DNA of 64,000 bases, from positions 310,001 to 374,000 of the forward strand of contig QANY01013209.1 in NCBI GenBank assembly GCA_003255025.1, read 5' to 3'. The position numbers and the translations under genes are program-made. Below the pieces are notes generated by a model. That model searched no databases, was not told where the DNA came from, and worked only from the letters and a program-made list of their open reading frames with translations. This stretch comes from Datisca glomerata (lineage: Eukaryota; Streptophyta; Magnoliopsida; Cucurbitales; Datiscaceae). Below are positions 12,271 through 24,427 of this stretch, piece by piece. Numbering within the stretch: position 1 is the first letter of the stretch; each line of letters opens with the position of its first letter.

Positions 12271-12587
12271 ATCCTTTATCACACGTTTTAAGATAAAAGT
12301 AACCGCGCTACTTCTTTTCTCTTATTATCTTTGTTGTTTCTAATATATCGATATTGTCTCTGCGTCTCGCCATCATCTTCGATTCTCTATTTCTCTTTCG
12401 AATCAATTGTTTCCTAGTCTACTGAAACTTGAGATCTCATTTACATTCAACTCTAATTCTCTGATTTTTTTATGCATTCAAATCAAGAATTTGGAAGGTA
12501 TATTTCCTTTTTTTCTCCATCTTTTGTAATTTAATTATGTTAATTCTAAGGTAATAATGATTTTTCAATATATTTGTTATTCTTAGG

Positions 12588-13160
12588 ATGGATAAATCGT
12601 GGATGCTTATAGATAGAACATCTACAAATTATGACATTGGGGTTGACAATTTTCTTAAGTATGTGATGGAGCATGGTAATGACTCTTGTTTCTTACGTTG
12701 TCCGTGTGTGGAATGTGAAAATCTCAAATGTGTCACTTTCTCTGAGGTAAGAAATTACTTATTCATTAATGGTATAGATCAAGGATATCAAACATGGATG
12801 TGGCATGGTGAATTAGGTAATTCTAGAAAAAGTATGTTTGGTATAAATGAAGGAAGAGAGAGATCTCATGTAGATATTGATGATTATGAATGTACCGTAA
12901 ATAGGGTTGAAGCAGTAGAAGATTTTTATTTAGATAGTCTTGAGAAATTCAAAAAGATGCTTAATGACGTTGAGATGCCTTTGTACCTTAATTGTAAAAA
13001 GTTCATAAAATTATCTACATTAATGAAGTTTTATAATTTAAAGGCTAAATATGGATGGAGTGACATAAGTTTTTCATATTTCTTAAGTTTGTTAGAGGAA
13101 ATGCTTCCAGATGGCAATCAAATGTCCATTTCGTTCGACCAAATGGTGAAGATATTGTGA
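12588..13160 (+). pseudogene. TNP2 transposase N-terminal fragment (transposase-associated domain only)
   Basis: A 190-residue open frame starts MDKSWMLIDRTS. Residues about 3-75 match the transposase-associated domain of CACTA TNP2, with CPCVECEN and WMWHGE. Residues about 122-180 match the following linker (PLYLNCKKFIKLS, LKAKYGWSD, EMLPDGNQ). It then stops at DQMVKIL. The catalytic DDE region that should follow is absent, because only about 900 bp separate this from the right terminus. Full TNP2 proteins are several times longer. The first part is well preserved, so the deletion is probably not ancient relative to the decay of the neighbouring gene. Confidence 0.82.
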
Positions 13161-13679
13161 TTATTAAGGTATTACATGTAACTATGTATTGTGATTAATA
13201 TGATATTGGTGCATGTATAATTTGTTTAACTTTTTATATTTTATCTTTTACTCAGGTTTAAACTAAATAGTTTATAATGCAACACATGAGTGGATAACAA
13301 AGTAGTAAAGATCAAATAAACAAAACATGTATGAATGGCAACTTTATTTCAACATTCTTTTACTTTACTTTGTAATTGATGGGTTAAACCAATCTTTATT
13401 TTTTACAGGGTTCAACAACTAAGTAGATCAATTTGGGAGCAACTAGAACAACTTAAAGAAGAATTCAAAGTTCATTAGTTTCAAGGTTTTTGTAATTAAT
13501 TACGTTATTTGTTATTTCTAGTCTACAATGTTAGAAATTTTGAAGATAATCATATTGTATGCAATGAAAAGTTATATTATCTGCTGGGACATTTGTGGTG
13601 TTTTTCTATTTTCTTTTGTTGTTCAATTCTAATTAGTTGGCTTAATTACACTCTAAATAAGTTTAAACAAATATATTTA

Positions 13680-14020
13680 ATCAACGATGACGGTTTGTAT
13701 ACACCCCATCGTAAATATATTATAAAAATGACAGTTTCAAACATTAAATAAAAAAATAAATAATAAACAACGACAACGGGTTCTATACACACCGTCATTA
13801 AAGACAATTCACCAACGACAACGGTGTGTGCAGTAACTGTCATTGAAGGACTACAAAACAATCGTCGTTCTTGTGTGTTTGAGGACAACGGCGTCTGGAA
13901 CAGCAGTCATTTTTTTTTACCTGTCGTAACAAGTATGTGATATTTATGACACCTTTTAAGACGACGGATGACTACCCGTCCTCTTTGATTTTTAACGACG
14001 GGAAATCCCCGTAGTTAAAA
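13680..14020. repeat. Right CACTA subterminal repeat cluster
   Basis: Degenerate GACGG/CCGTC motifs in both orientations up to the right terminal inverted repeat, mirroring the left cluster. Confidence 0.8.
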
Positions 14021-14041
14021 AATAGTTTTGTAGTAGTGCGT

Positions 14042-15309
14042 TCTCTAAGTGAGAAGGCTGAACATATATGGCTCTCAAAGTGGCTATATTGGAGAAGGGG
14101 TGACATTTCCAATATGGTGTCACCTCATCCTAACCCTACTAGTCTATTGTAGGATCAAGCGTTTACTGTTGAACTAAAAACTATAGTTGGTAGTTAAGAC
14201 ACAACTTTATTTCTCATTTTAATTCAAACACATATACTCAGATTTCAACTGTAACGTGGCCTCACCAGGCACCCACTTGGAAGTATGTTGGCCTGCCTTT
14301 CAACAATCCCCCACAACACCTACCAGCAAGCACAATAGTTCCTTTAGAGTCGAACACCTGGCCACCATGCTCTGATACCAATTGAAAATGTCCATATGTG
14401 AACTCCAAACAACCAAGAAATGGGTGAATATGTAATTGATATCTAAAAATTTATACTTGAATCAAATCAATTCAGCACAGTGAATTATTAAATTAGATCG
14501 ATAATTCATCATATCATCAACAATATAAAGATATAGATATAGAGAGATAGAGAGAGTCAATTTCACGTGAAAACCCCAACTGGGAAAAAACATAGTACCT
14601 GGTCAAGCAAATAATCCACTAAAATTTTAAATGAGTACAATGACTAGATTTACAAATCGACTCAAGTACCTTTGATAATTTTGTTGCACATCTTGGCTCC
14701 TAGTACTGATGTATTGGGTTCTCAGGGACACACACTCGACAATCTTGAATCTCTTCAGGGCACAAGTAACTATCATGCTCATCAATCTCGATCTCCACGT
14801 TGAGCCATAAGCGATCTCGATCTCGTATTCTTGGACTTCACCCCATGGCACAAGAATCATCACTGTCTCGTCAATCATGGACTTGGTCCATATCACAAGA
14901 CTCATACAATGTATGAATAAAAAGTTCTTTATGTGTTATTTTGGAAAACCTCACAAAACCATACAATGTCAAAATTGATTTTTCTTTAGAAAACAAAACA
15001 ATTATAATGTTTAAAACTCTAAGAATAAACATAAAATAGCAGTGAAGCTAAAAATATAAATCAAAAGAATTAACTTAAAGCTCAAAAAACTTTTATAAAA
15101 TAAATAGAGAAATTCAAAATAAAAAATAAGGTCAAATAAAAAAATCACTTAAAACATTGTTTTCTCTTTATATTTCTAAACTCACTATTAGCCAAATTTA
15201 TCTTCTCATATTTCAGTATTTTTTTTTAAAATTTTCTAGTGAGTAAAGCAATATCCTCAGCATTATCAGTCTTATTATCCACTTTCTCTATGGTTTAAAG
15301 TAGCAATAC
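14042..15309. other. Retroelement debris without an intact gene
   Basis: Degenerate minus-strand copia material. A primer-binding site lies at 14369-14380. A leader-like block at about 14155-14310 is clearly related to another block at about 16010-16170 (shared patches such as GGATCAA-CG-TTAC-GTTGAA and GTTGGCC). From 14384 upward there is probably LTR sequence of that minus-strand copy. No usable open frame was found. Confidence 0.5.
14369..14380 (-). promoter_or_regulatory. Retrotransposon primer-binding site (initiator tRNA-Met type)
   Basis: Minus strand reads TGGTATCAGAGC, the standard plant copia/gypsy primer site, 2 bp after a CA that could end an LTR at 14383. It marks a minus-strand element whose LTR lies to the right. 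Confidence 0.65.
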
Positions 15310-15959
15310 TCTTATTTTTCTTCAAATGAGGCACGTATAGTTCATAGGTTGGAGAGAACCTACTAATTCTTCTAACTTTATCTCATCATGATTTTTACTT
15401 TCCTCAATAGCTGTCACTTTGGCTTGAAATCTGTGAGGGAGAGACCTAAAGATTTTTTCAACAAGTTTGGGCTCAAAAACTTTCTCCCCAAGGTTGAAAG
15501 AAGAATTAAGAATTATCATAAAACCTAACATAAAAATCTGATAAAGTTTCATTCTCTTCCATCCTTAAATTTTCAGATTGAGTTGTCAACATTTGGAACT
15601 TAGATTTTTAACCAAAGTTGTTCCCTCATGTTCAACTTCTAATATCCCAGCTTCCTTAGAGGTGTCGCATTTAAAGATGCGTTGAAACTCCTCAGCTGTC
15701 ACAGTGTTAAAAATAGCATTTGAATCTTTAGAATTCCAATTACAAGCATTAAGATCATCATTACTCCATTTTTTAGGTTTAACCTTAGTCGTATTATTCT
15801 TAGTTATTTTAGGATAAGTCAGACATTCTTCAACAATTATCCACACATGTTCGTCAATAGAGCGCAAAAATGTTCTCTGAGAGCTTTCCAGTATGCACAA
15901 CCACTACCATCAAACAATGGAGGTCAAGTGATAGTACCACCCTCATGCATAGATTCCAT
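15310..15959 (-). pseudogene. Ty1/copia gag fragment, frameshifted
   Basis: From an ATG at 15959 the minus strand gives MESMHEGG, LFDGSG-AYWKAL, FLRSIDEHVWIIVEE, NAIFNTVTAEEFQRI, TSKEAGILEVEHEGT and, in another frame, VEKIFRSLPHRFQAKVTAIEE with LEELVGSLQPM. These are the ordered blocks of copia gag (UBN2 type). At least one stop and two frame changes break it. No pol follows within the debris to the left. Confidence 0.8.
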
Positions 15960-16420
15960 ATTAAAGGTTATTTTTAGAATCTCATTAAGTATATCTAGTG
16001 TCCACTCTCATATTAAAGGATCAAACGCTTACCGTTGAAGTAAAAGCTATAGTCAGTATTCAAGGTGTAACTTTATTTTCTTTATTTAGTTCAGAAATAT
16101 GCGCTCGGGTTTCGAATATGACTTGGCCGTACCATGCCTCTAAATCGTTGGCCCACCTTCCAATAGTAACATCCTCTAAATCGTTCCCAGGTAAGAGTTC
16201 ATCTAAGTCTTTGTTACTTGACTTGATGGTTGAGATACAACAATGCATATAATATAACATAGATCCCACTGTGTTTGCAGATACCAAGTCCTTGTAATGT
16301 TCCAACACGGTGATCTAGATGTAAAGGTTCGATGTGGTAACTCAGAGAGGGCGGCTTTTCCATAGTCTAAAGGATAATTCTATAATGAAGACTTGAAGAA
16401 GGTGTTGTAGAGAGAGGATA

Positions 16421-16672
16421 CCGCCATGATGAATCCTTCCCGAGTGAATTAGGACACAATGAATCTTCACGAGCAAATTTCACCGTGATGAATCCTTGCA
16501 CGCAAATTTAGCTGTGGTGAATCTTTGCGATGCCAACACGAATTCTCACGAGCAAATTCTGTCGCGATGAATCATTGCGAGCGAATTCAACCACGAAGAA
16601 TCCTTGCTGGCGAATTCAGCAGCGATGAAACCTTGCGGGCAAATTCCACCGTGATGAATCCTTGATGGCGCC
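16421..16672. repeat. 29-bp minisatellite, about nine degenerate units
   Basis: Units share the pattern CCGTGATGAATCCTTGC then GAGCGAATTCA. Most are 29 bp; two near 16525-16560 are shortened. The array stops about 17 bp before the end of the TRIM-like LTR at 16690. Confidence 0.82.
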
Positions 16673-17811
16673 TCCTTGAGTATAGAATATGTTATAATAG
16701 AAGCATCATAAACAATAAACAAAATGATATTTTTAACGTGGTTCATGTTGGGGTTATGCCCTCAAAGCATGTGTATTAACATTTTGATATGAAATTTAAT
16801 GAGGATTACATTTTTCTTATAATTGTTCTTTTAAATTATTGTTGAGTAATTTATATAAATATCTGAAAATTTCATATTCATTAATGAGACTATGATCTTG
16901 TATTAGTATAAAAGGATTAAGATCATAGATAATGAATAAAACTATCAGCAACATATTAAAGTATGTAATCTTTAATGAATGATTGATAGTATTGTTCACT
17001 AAGCATTATGAATGCGTGTGATCTAGATCTAAATCATTGATGTGTATAGACATCTTAGTTAATGTACTTTATGTAATGAGATTATATATGACTGGACTGA
17101 TATGAATTAATATCTTTATTAACGTGTCATTTATCATAAAGATTTAATACATATCAATTTGATGATTATATATAGATCAGTCTGAATCCTGAGTAGTCAT
17201 GAACTCATATGCATGTCTACTAGATCTTTTGATTCACTCGTTAAGATTTGTTTGTAAAACAAGATAGTGTCTTTTGTTTTGGAGATTCAATGATGTCGAT
17301 GGCTGGGAACATGATCTTGCAAGATTTGGAATCCAAGTCATTCACTAGTGAATTAATGGTACTTAAATATCAAGAGCTAATTAGAAGGGTAAAATGATAA
17401 TTTTGACTAGCTCTAATTTACGAATCAATAATTGGAGGACAGAATTACATGAAATGATTATATCAGTGGACTACATGAAAATACTCTTCAAATACATTAT
17501 ATAATCACTAAGAATTTAATTCTATATTTATAGTGGAGTAATAATAGAATTAATAAATAAGATTATTTAATAAAGAGTTTAATTAATAATCTGATTTATT
17601 GGAGCTTAGGATTATAGATCCATGGTCTCTAATTCAGCTCTATACTATACAGTCTAGGATGTGAATATTTCAGGACACGAGAAAACGACTGATTTGCAAA
17701 GGAATTTTTATTTTGAGGCAAGTACATAATTATGAGATAATTATATGTGATTAATTAATTAAATTATTTATATATATAAATATAATTTTTGGAAACTATA
17801 TATATATATAT

Positions 17812-17812
17812 N
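17812..17812. other. Ambiguous base (N) after a (TA)n run
   Basis: A single N directly follows a TA dinucleotide run, most likely a sequencing or consensus ambiguity. Confidence 0.95.
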
Positions 17813-18012
17813 ATTAACTTATTATTAGATAATAATTTGAATCAACTTAATCTGTTATTTGTGAAATAATAGATAATTTAGGTGATGAGGAAAATCAGAT
17901 GTGTTAATTTTGAATTAACTAATATCTAGATATTTATCTGATTAAAATAAATATTTAATTTACAGTAATTTTCATGTGTCCATCAATGATTAGGAATCAT
18001 AGATTCCCATGG

Positions 18013-18042
18013 CTGCTGTAGTGCCACGTGGCACTACAGCAG
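18013..18042. repeat. Perfect 30-bp palindrome centred on CACGTG
   Basis: A 15-bp arm, ctgctgtagtgccac, is followed at once by its exact complement, giving a palindrome with a G-box at its centre. It lies in the 5' LTR upstream of the likely transcription start. The 3' LTR copy near 25464-25492 has lost perfect symmetry (CACATG centre). Related half-sites are scattered over the next 100 bp. Confidence 0.9.
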
Positions 18043-20439
18043 TTGGCGTGTAGCACTACACTGTAGCATAACACACAGTGCCTTAAGGCACTATGATGGT
18101 TTACGTCAGCACTACAGCTGCGCATCATTATACAGTGGATCCCCACTATATCGGATAATTTAAAATTAAATATTAATTTTTAATTATCCCTAAATATCTG
18201 ATACGTCATTATTTACAAAAAGATACAGATATTATTCTAATGGCCTCAGTTGATCATCAGTTCATCAGTTCATCAATCTAGAATTGAATTGAGAACACAG
18301 TTGGTGTTTGAGTGATTTTTCTCTGTGATTAATAGTTAATCAAAACTCTGAATGAATAATCATCGCATTCTTTTAGAAAATCATCTCATTAAAGTTCTTC
18401 TTAATAAATCTCTAGATCTTATGTGTTGAGTACATCTAAAAAAAAGAAAAAGTGTCTTGTAATATTCTACATGTTCATACACGTCCTAGTGCGTTGAGAA
18501 TTGACTTTGAAGATCTTGGTGTGGATCTTGTAGTCTATTGATTGTTCGAACGGTTTCATTATGAAAACTAATGGATCGTTAATTATATGGTGATTAATTG
18601 TTTAGGCTTTATTCTTTTATTTTTTTCTTAGATCTTTTGTAAGCCGTTTTGGGGCATAAAAAATTTTGTAATTTTATTTTGATATTTACTGTAATTATTC
18701 CGATCGCGAGAAGACGAAGAACGCACGAGACGAACGACGGAGGAAGAAAGAAAAGAAATATGAATTCTTTTAGAATTCCAGCGCCGACACCGGAAATTGG
18801 ATTTTCGATGCTGGCACCGCCGATTAATGATTACTGACAGTGTCACTGAAATTTACTGTTCTGGCGATGTCACCAGAAATTCGGCGCTGGCGGCGGAGCC
18901 ACCATGGTTGTGGGGAAGTTTCACAGAAACCCTGATACCAACTTATCCTATCACTGCAGAATTTGATGATAACCCTATATCTATCTATTATCCTTTTAAA
19001 TTTTGGAATTAATGTAATTTAAAATTATTTATTATTTTTAATTTTATGAAAATTAGATATTAATAGGTTGAATGGATTTGACTCAAGTTTGACCAAATCA
19101 AATAGAGTATTTATTTGACTAAGTCAAAGTCAACTAATTTTAAAGGAATAAATATAAAAATTAATTTCAATTAAGAAAAATAGTTTTTCCTAATTAAACA
19201 GGATTTTGTTCAAAGCTTGAAAGTTATGAAGATGAACATCAGGAGGAGAAAGTAATACCTGGGAAATATGTATTCTTCAAGTCTGCTTTGTAATTTTATT
19301 TCTTTTTTCAAGAGTTGTATTTTAGAAATACCCAATAGTCACTCGACCCATTATTATTATTTTATTTTATTTTTAAATAATTATTTAATTGTTATGTTTG
19401 ACAACATGCATATGCATTAGTCGATCATATGTCATACATGAAAATCTCGTACAATTTCATTTGATAATGCATCTCATCAGTAATAACATATTTTAGTAGG
19501 ATTGTCCTAATATGTTTACATGTATTATTTTATGAAATTAATTGCATGTAAACTGTTTAGTTTTAATTAGTTAAAACTTGGTAATCACACCACAATGAGG
19601 GCCATAATAACCTTTAGGATAACCGACTTTAGTAAAAGAGTTTTATTAAAGATTGATAAATAATTAATTAGTTAATCTAAGTTCACCTAATATTGACTTA
19701 AGCGCTTTAGAAAGTTAAATGAACTTAGACAAATGAGATTGACATAACTGATTATTAAATATTCATAGGGTTATTATTTTAACCAATGATTAATTTGAAA
19801 TTAATTAATTAGTTAATGACAATTAGTTAACGACCAACATAGTTGGTCGTGAACGCAGAAAACACATAATCTTAAAATAGTGAGTGGGAGAATGTTGACA
19901 TGTCAATGTAACATATGATCTATATCATTAGTATAACATCGTGAGGTGCAGTAAGGGTCTCGGGATGGCTTTGTTTTCATCCCTCTAAGGAAGGTTTCGA
20001 GCTGTACCAATACCAAGGTTGGAGTTCTTAAGAAAATAGGAGGAAGTGATGTAGTTTAGTTTTGACCGACCCTAAGGTGGCATATTCTAAATGAAGTCAT
20101 GGAATCTGAAATGATGGGTTAAACTCACAAAATCACAATTAAGCTTTCATGTGGATATTGTGACTTGACCGAACAAGCGATACATTATTATTAAAAGAGA
20201 AAATATGAGATATTTAAATTTTAATTAATAAGGATGTGAATGTATCATAAACAGTCTGGGATTAATCTGACTGACCCTACGATAGCACAATAATCGTTGG
20301 GTTATTTTATCGTGATTAATAATTGTTAAACTTGTGTGTTTATTATGTTGCATTCATGCATCACATTTACTTTTCGAATTCTAGACATTTATCAATTATA
20401 TTGAATCTTGTATGTTTTAAATTTCAGTTATCATTATCA

Positions 20440-23400
20440 TGTTTACCATGGGTAACCTTGTTACTTCTTTACTCGCTCTTGAAAAAATTAAATGGTGATA
20501 ATTCCATACGTTGGAAATCAAATACAAACTTAATGTTGATTTGTCAATATCATAAGTTTGTTCTTACTGAAGAATGTCCGGACGTGCCCGCTAATAAGGC
20601 CCCTAAGAATGTTAGAGACAAATATGATGCTTTGATCATATCAAATAACAAGGCGAAGTGCTACACGCTTGTGAGCATAAGTGATGTTTTGAGAACCAAG
20701 CATGAAAGCATGGAGACTGCCTATGATATTATGGAATCTCTATAGGCGATGTTTGGGTAGGAATATGATCAAAGTCATCATGAGGTCACTAGGAGCTTTA
20801 TAACGATTAAGATGAGAAAATGTACTTCTGTGTGAGAACATGTTTTGAACATGATCGACATAATACACAAGGAAGAAGTACATGGGACGACCATTGATGA
20901 GCGAACTCAAGTAAGCATTATACTTGAGTCACTCACACCAACTTTTTCTGCGTTCACGACCAACTATGTTATGAACAAATTGTAATTCAACATGATCCAA
21001 TTGTTGAATGAACTGTAGACTGTTGAGTCACTCAACCTTAGAATGATCAAAGAAGGCGAGGCAAATATTGTTGAGAAAAATCATTCTTCCAATATTGTTG
21101 ACAACAAGAAAATGAAGAAGAACAATGGTAAGGACAAAGGTAAGAACGAGAAAGGGAAGAAAGCCAAGACATCGTCAAAAACCAAGAAGAACAAGAAAGA
21201 CAGCAAGCCCAAGGGAAAATGTTTCATTATGGGTTTGAAGATCATTGGAAGAGAAAATTATAACAAGTATCTTTCTGATCTGAAAAAGAAAGGTAAATAT
21301 GATTTACTTGTACTTAAAGCTTTGTTAGTGGAATCTGATTTATCACCCTTGATACTTGATTCAGGAGCCACTAAGCATGTATTTTCTTCTTTGTAGATGC
21401 TTGATTCGTCAAGGAAGCTGGTTGATGGCGATGTCGTTTTGAGAGTTGGCATTGATGCTCTCGTGTCAGTTAAAGCATTAGAGACAGTCCGTTTACTTTT
21501 TAGATATAATTATTTGGTTTTGAACAAAGTTTATTATATTCCTAGTTTTTTAAGAAATTTGATTTGTCTTTCTTTTTTGCAAGAACATTTATTCCAAGTT
21601 TCTTTTATTAATAAAGAGTTAATTATTTTTAAGAATGGATTCAATATTTGTCTTGCTAAAATTATAAACGAACTATACATGCTTAAATTGACTGAACGCA
21701 CATTAAATAATTCTGAATTATTTAAATTAGCAAAACCTAAAAGTAACAAACGACAAAGAATTTCTCATGATGATGATAACACATATCTTTGGAATCTTAG
21801 GTTGAAATATATTAATATAGATAGGTTAAACATATTGACAAAGCATGGTGCTTTGAGATAACTAAAAGTTGGAACTCTTCCTATTTGTGATTCCTGACTA
21901 GAGGGTAAAATGACCAAGAAGTCTTTCACTAGAAAGGGCCAAAGAGTCATAGAACCACTTGAGCTAGTATATAGTGCACCAATCAATGTACAAACTAGAA
22001 GTGGGTATGAGTATTTTGTAACTTTCATCGATTACGACTCAAGATATGGCCATAGTTACCTAATGCATAGAAAGTCTGAAACTTTTGAAAAGTTTAAAGA
22101 CTTCAAGGCTGAAGCTGAAAAGCAATTAGGTAAATCATTGAAAACCCTTCGATCTGATCGAGGTGGTGAATACTTGGATTTAGAATTCAAGGATTATTTT
22201 TTGGAGTGTGGAATCATATACCAACTCACAGCACCTGGAACACCACAACAAAATGGTGTTGCAGAAAGGAGAAACCGAATCTTATTGGATATGGTTATGT
22301 CAATGTTAAGCTACTCATCATTTTTACTTACATTTTGGAGATATACATTACACAAGGCTACATACACTTTGAATGTAATGCCCTCTAAGTCTGTAAGTAA
22401 GACGCCTTTAGAGTTATGAAATGGCTCCAAACCTAGTTTGCGTCATTTCCTTATATAAGGTGTCTAGCTCACATTTTTAGACCCAAGACTAGAAAGTTAG
22501 ACTCAATGTGTGAAGTATGCATATTTGTAGGCTATGCTCTAGAGACTAAATGTGAGTACTTTAATAGTCATAACGATCAAAAGGTGTTTGTGTTGAAAAA
22601 TGCAACCTTACTTGAACATGACTATATGCAAAACTACAAACCTCATAGTAAAGTAATTCTTGAGGAATTAGCGACTGATGAGATCAGACCAGCTTCAATT
22701 CTTCTAATAAAAGATAAACTAAAGAAACCACAGTCCTGCAAAGGAAATCCCAGTGCAACATCATAGTGGGAGGGTTGTGAGACAACCAGTTCACTACGAA
22801 CTAGAAGAACATGTCCTAGTGTCAGACACCGATAAGGACGATCCATTATCTTATGAAGAAGCATTGAATGATCCTGAAAAGGAGAAATGGCAAGATGCCA
22901 TGAACCAAGAAATAGAATCTATGTATTCCAATCCCGTCTAGGAACTTGTAGATCCACCTAAAGATGTCAGGTATATTAGATGTAAATGGATTTTCAGGAA
23001 GAAAAGAGGTGCACGTGGAAAAGTAGAGACTTTCAAGGCACGGGTAGTAGCTAAGGGCTATACAAAAAGGGAGGGAATCGATTATGAAGAGACAATCTCC
23101 CATGTGGCCATGCTCAAATCCATTCGCATCCTTTTGTCCATATCCGCTAGTTTTGACTATGAGATATGGAAAATGGACGTCAAAACAGCTTTTCTGAATG
23201 GCTCTCTTGAAGAAAGCACCTATATGATACAACCAGAAGGATTCATACAAAATGGGTAAGATCGGAAAGTATGCAAATGGCTTAAAACCATTTATGAATT
23301 AAAGCAAGCATCTAGATCTTGGAAACCTACCTTTGATGAAATTATAAAGTCTTATGGCTTCAAGCAAAATGTTGACGAAGCATGTGTTTCTAAATACATC

Positions 23401-24352
23401 AAAGATAAGATAATGATTTTTTTAGTTCTTTATGTTGACGATATTCTACTCATTGGGAATGATGTAGAAACTTTGTTAAAGGTATCGAAGTGGTTAACTG
23501 AGAAATTCCAAATGAAATATTGAGGAGAGGCGAGCTATGTTCTAGGCATCTAAATCCTAAGGGATGTAAAGAACAAGTTCTTGGAACTTTCTCAGGCATC
23601 TAATTGACAAGGTGCTGGAGAGATTCTCTATGGAGAATTCCAAGAAAGGTCAACTACTGACCAGACATGGAATTGTCATTTTCAAAGAACAATGTCCTAA
23701 GACACCTCAGGAGGAAGAGGATATGAGAAAGATTCTCTATGCTTTAACAGTTGGAAGTCTCATGTATGTCATGTTGTGTACGAGATCGGACATCTACTAT
23801 ACAGTGGGAGTTGCCAAGTGTCATCAATTGAATCCAGGTTTGGAATACTGGATTGTAGTAAAGCACATTCTCAAGTATCTTAGGAGAACGAGAAACTATA
23901 TACTCGTTTATTCAGGTGGAGACATGAACCCCACTGGATATATTGATTATGATTTTCAATCAGACAGAGATAGTCAAAAGTCGATGTCTTGATCAGTATT
24001 CACCCTAGGTGGAGGAGATATAGTCTTGAGAAGTATTAAATAATCTAGAATTGCATATTCCACTATGAAAGCTGAATATATAGCGGCTTGTGAAGCTAGA
24101 AAAGAAGCGGTATGGCTTAGAAAGTTCTATACTAATCAGGAAGTAATTCCAGATATGGACAAGCCATTGATCATGTACTGTGACAACAGTGGGTGGTAGC
24201 TAATTCCAAGGAATCGAGGAGTCACAAGAGGGGCAAGCACATAGAAAGGAAATATAATCTTGTAAGAAATATCGTGCATCGAAGGGATGTGACTGTTATG
24301 AAGGTAGCGTCAAAACAGATGTTGGCTAATCCTTTTACAAAAACACTTTTAT
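20440..24352 (+). pseudogene. Element E gag-pol remnant
   Basis: In order: gag (KKLNGDNSIRWKSNTNL, then a Lys-rich tail near 21110-21220); protease LILDSGATKHVF (21349-21390); integrase with YLWNLRLKYIN, YFVTFIDYDSRYG, LRSDRGGEYL and GTPQQNGVAERRNR (21780-22290, the D-D-E residues present); reverse transcriptase with CKWIFRKKRG, WKMDVKTAFLNGS and LYVDDILLIGN (22980-23460); RNase H with KAEYIAACEARKEAVWLRK (about 24070). Many stops and shifts make it non-functional. The metal-binding HHCC of integrase is incomplete. Confidence 0.85.
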
Positions 24353-24427
24353 GAAGTCATTTGAGGGTCACGTTTGTAACATGAGATTGAAAGAAATGCC
24401 ACGTTTACTTTAGAACAAGTGGGAGAT

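Larger units (their letters stand above)
7447..14038 (+). mobile_element. CACTA (En/Spm) DNA transposon, 6.6 kb, with both ends and TSD
   Basis: The left end reads CACTACTACAA and the right end is its inverted complement (TTGTAGTAGTG). The 3-bp target duplication CGT lies at 7444-7446 and 14039-14041, as expected for the superfamily. Short ACGACGG/CCGTCGT-type subterminal repeats crowd both ends and also an internal block at 12020-12270. Internal genes are decayed: a Transposase_24/Ulp1-type gene (8874-11812) and a TNP2 N-terminal fragment (12588-13160), both on the plus strand. No intact transposase catalytic domain remains, so it could move only with help from another element. Confidence 0.93.
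16746..18750 (+). repeat. 5' LTR of element E (right boundary approximate)
   Basis: Homology to the 3' LTR is clear up to the shared GAACGGTTTCAT at about 18560, then weakens. Compared with the 3' LTR it has extra sequence around 17530-17800, and it lacks a block near 17340 and another after 18560. No primer-binding site was recognised, so the end is an estimate. Confidence 0.6.

Noticed and set aside
16421..16672. CRISPR-like array
   Set aside because: Units are directly adjacent with no unique spacers and the genome is plant nuclear; it is a minisatellite.
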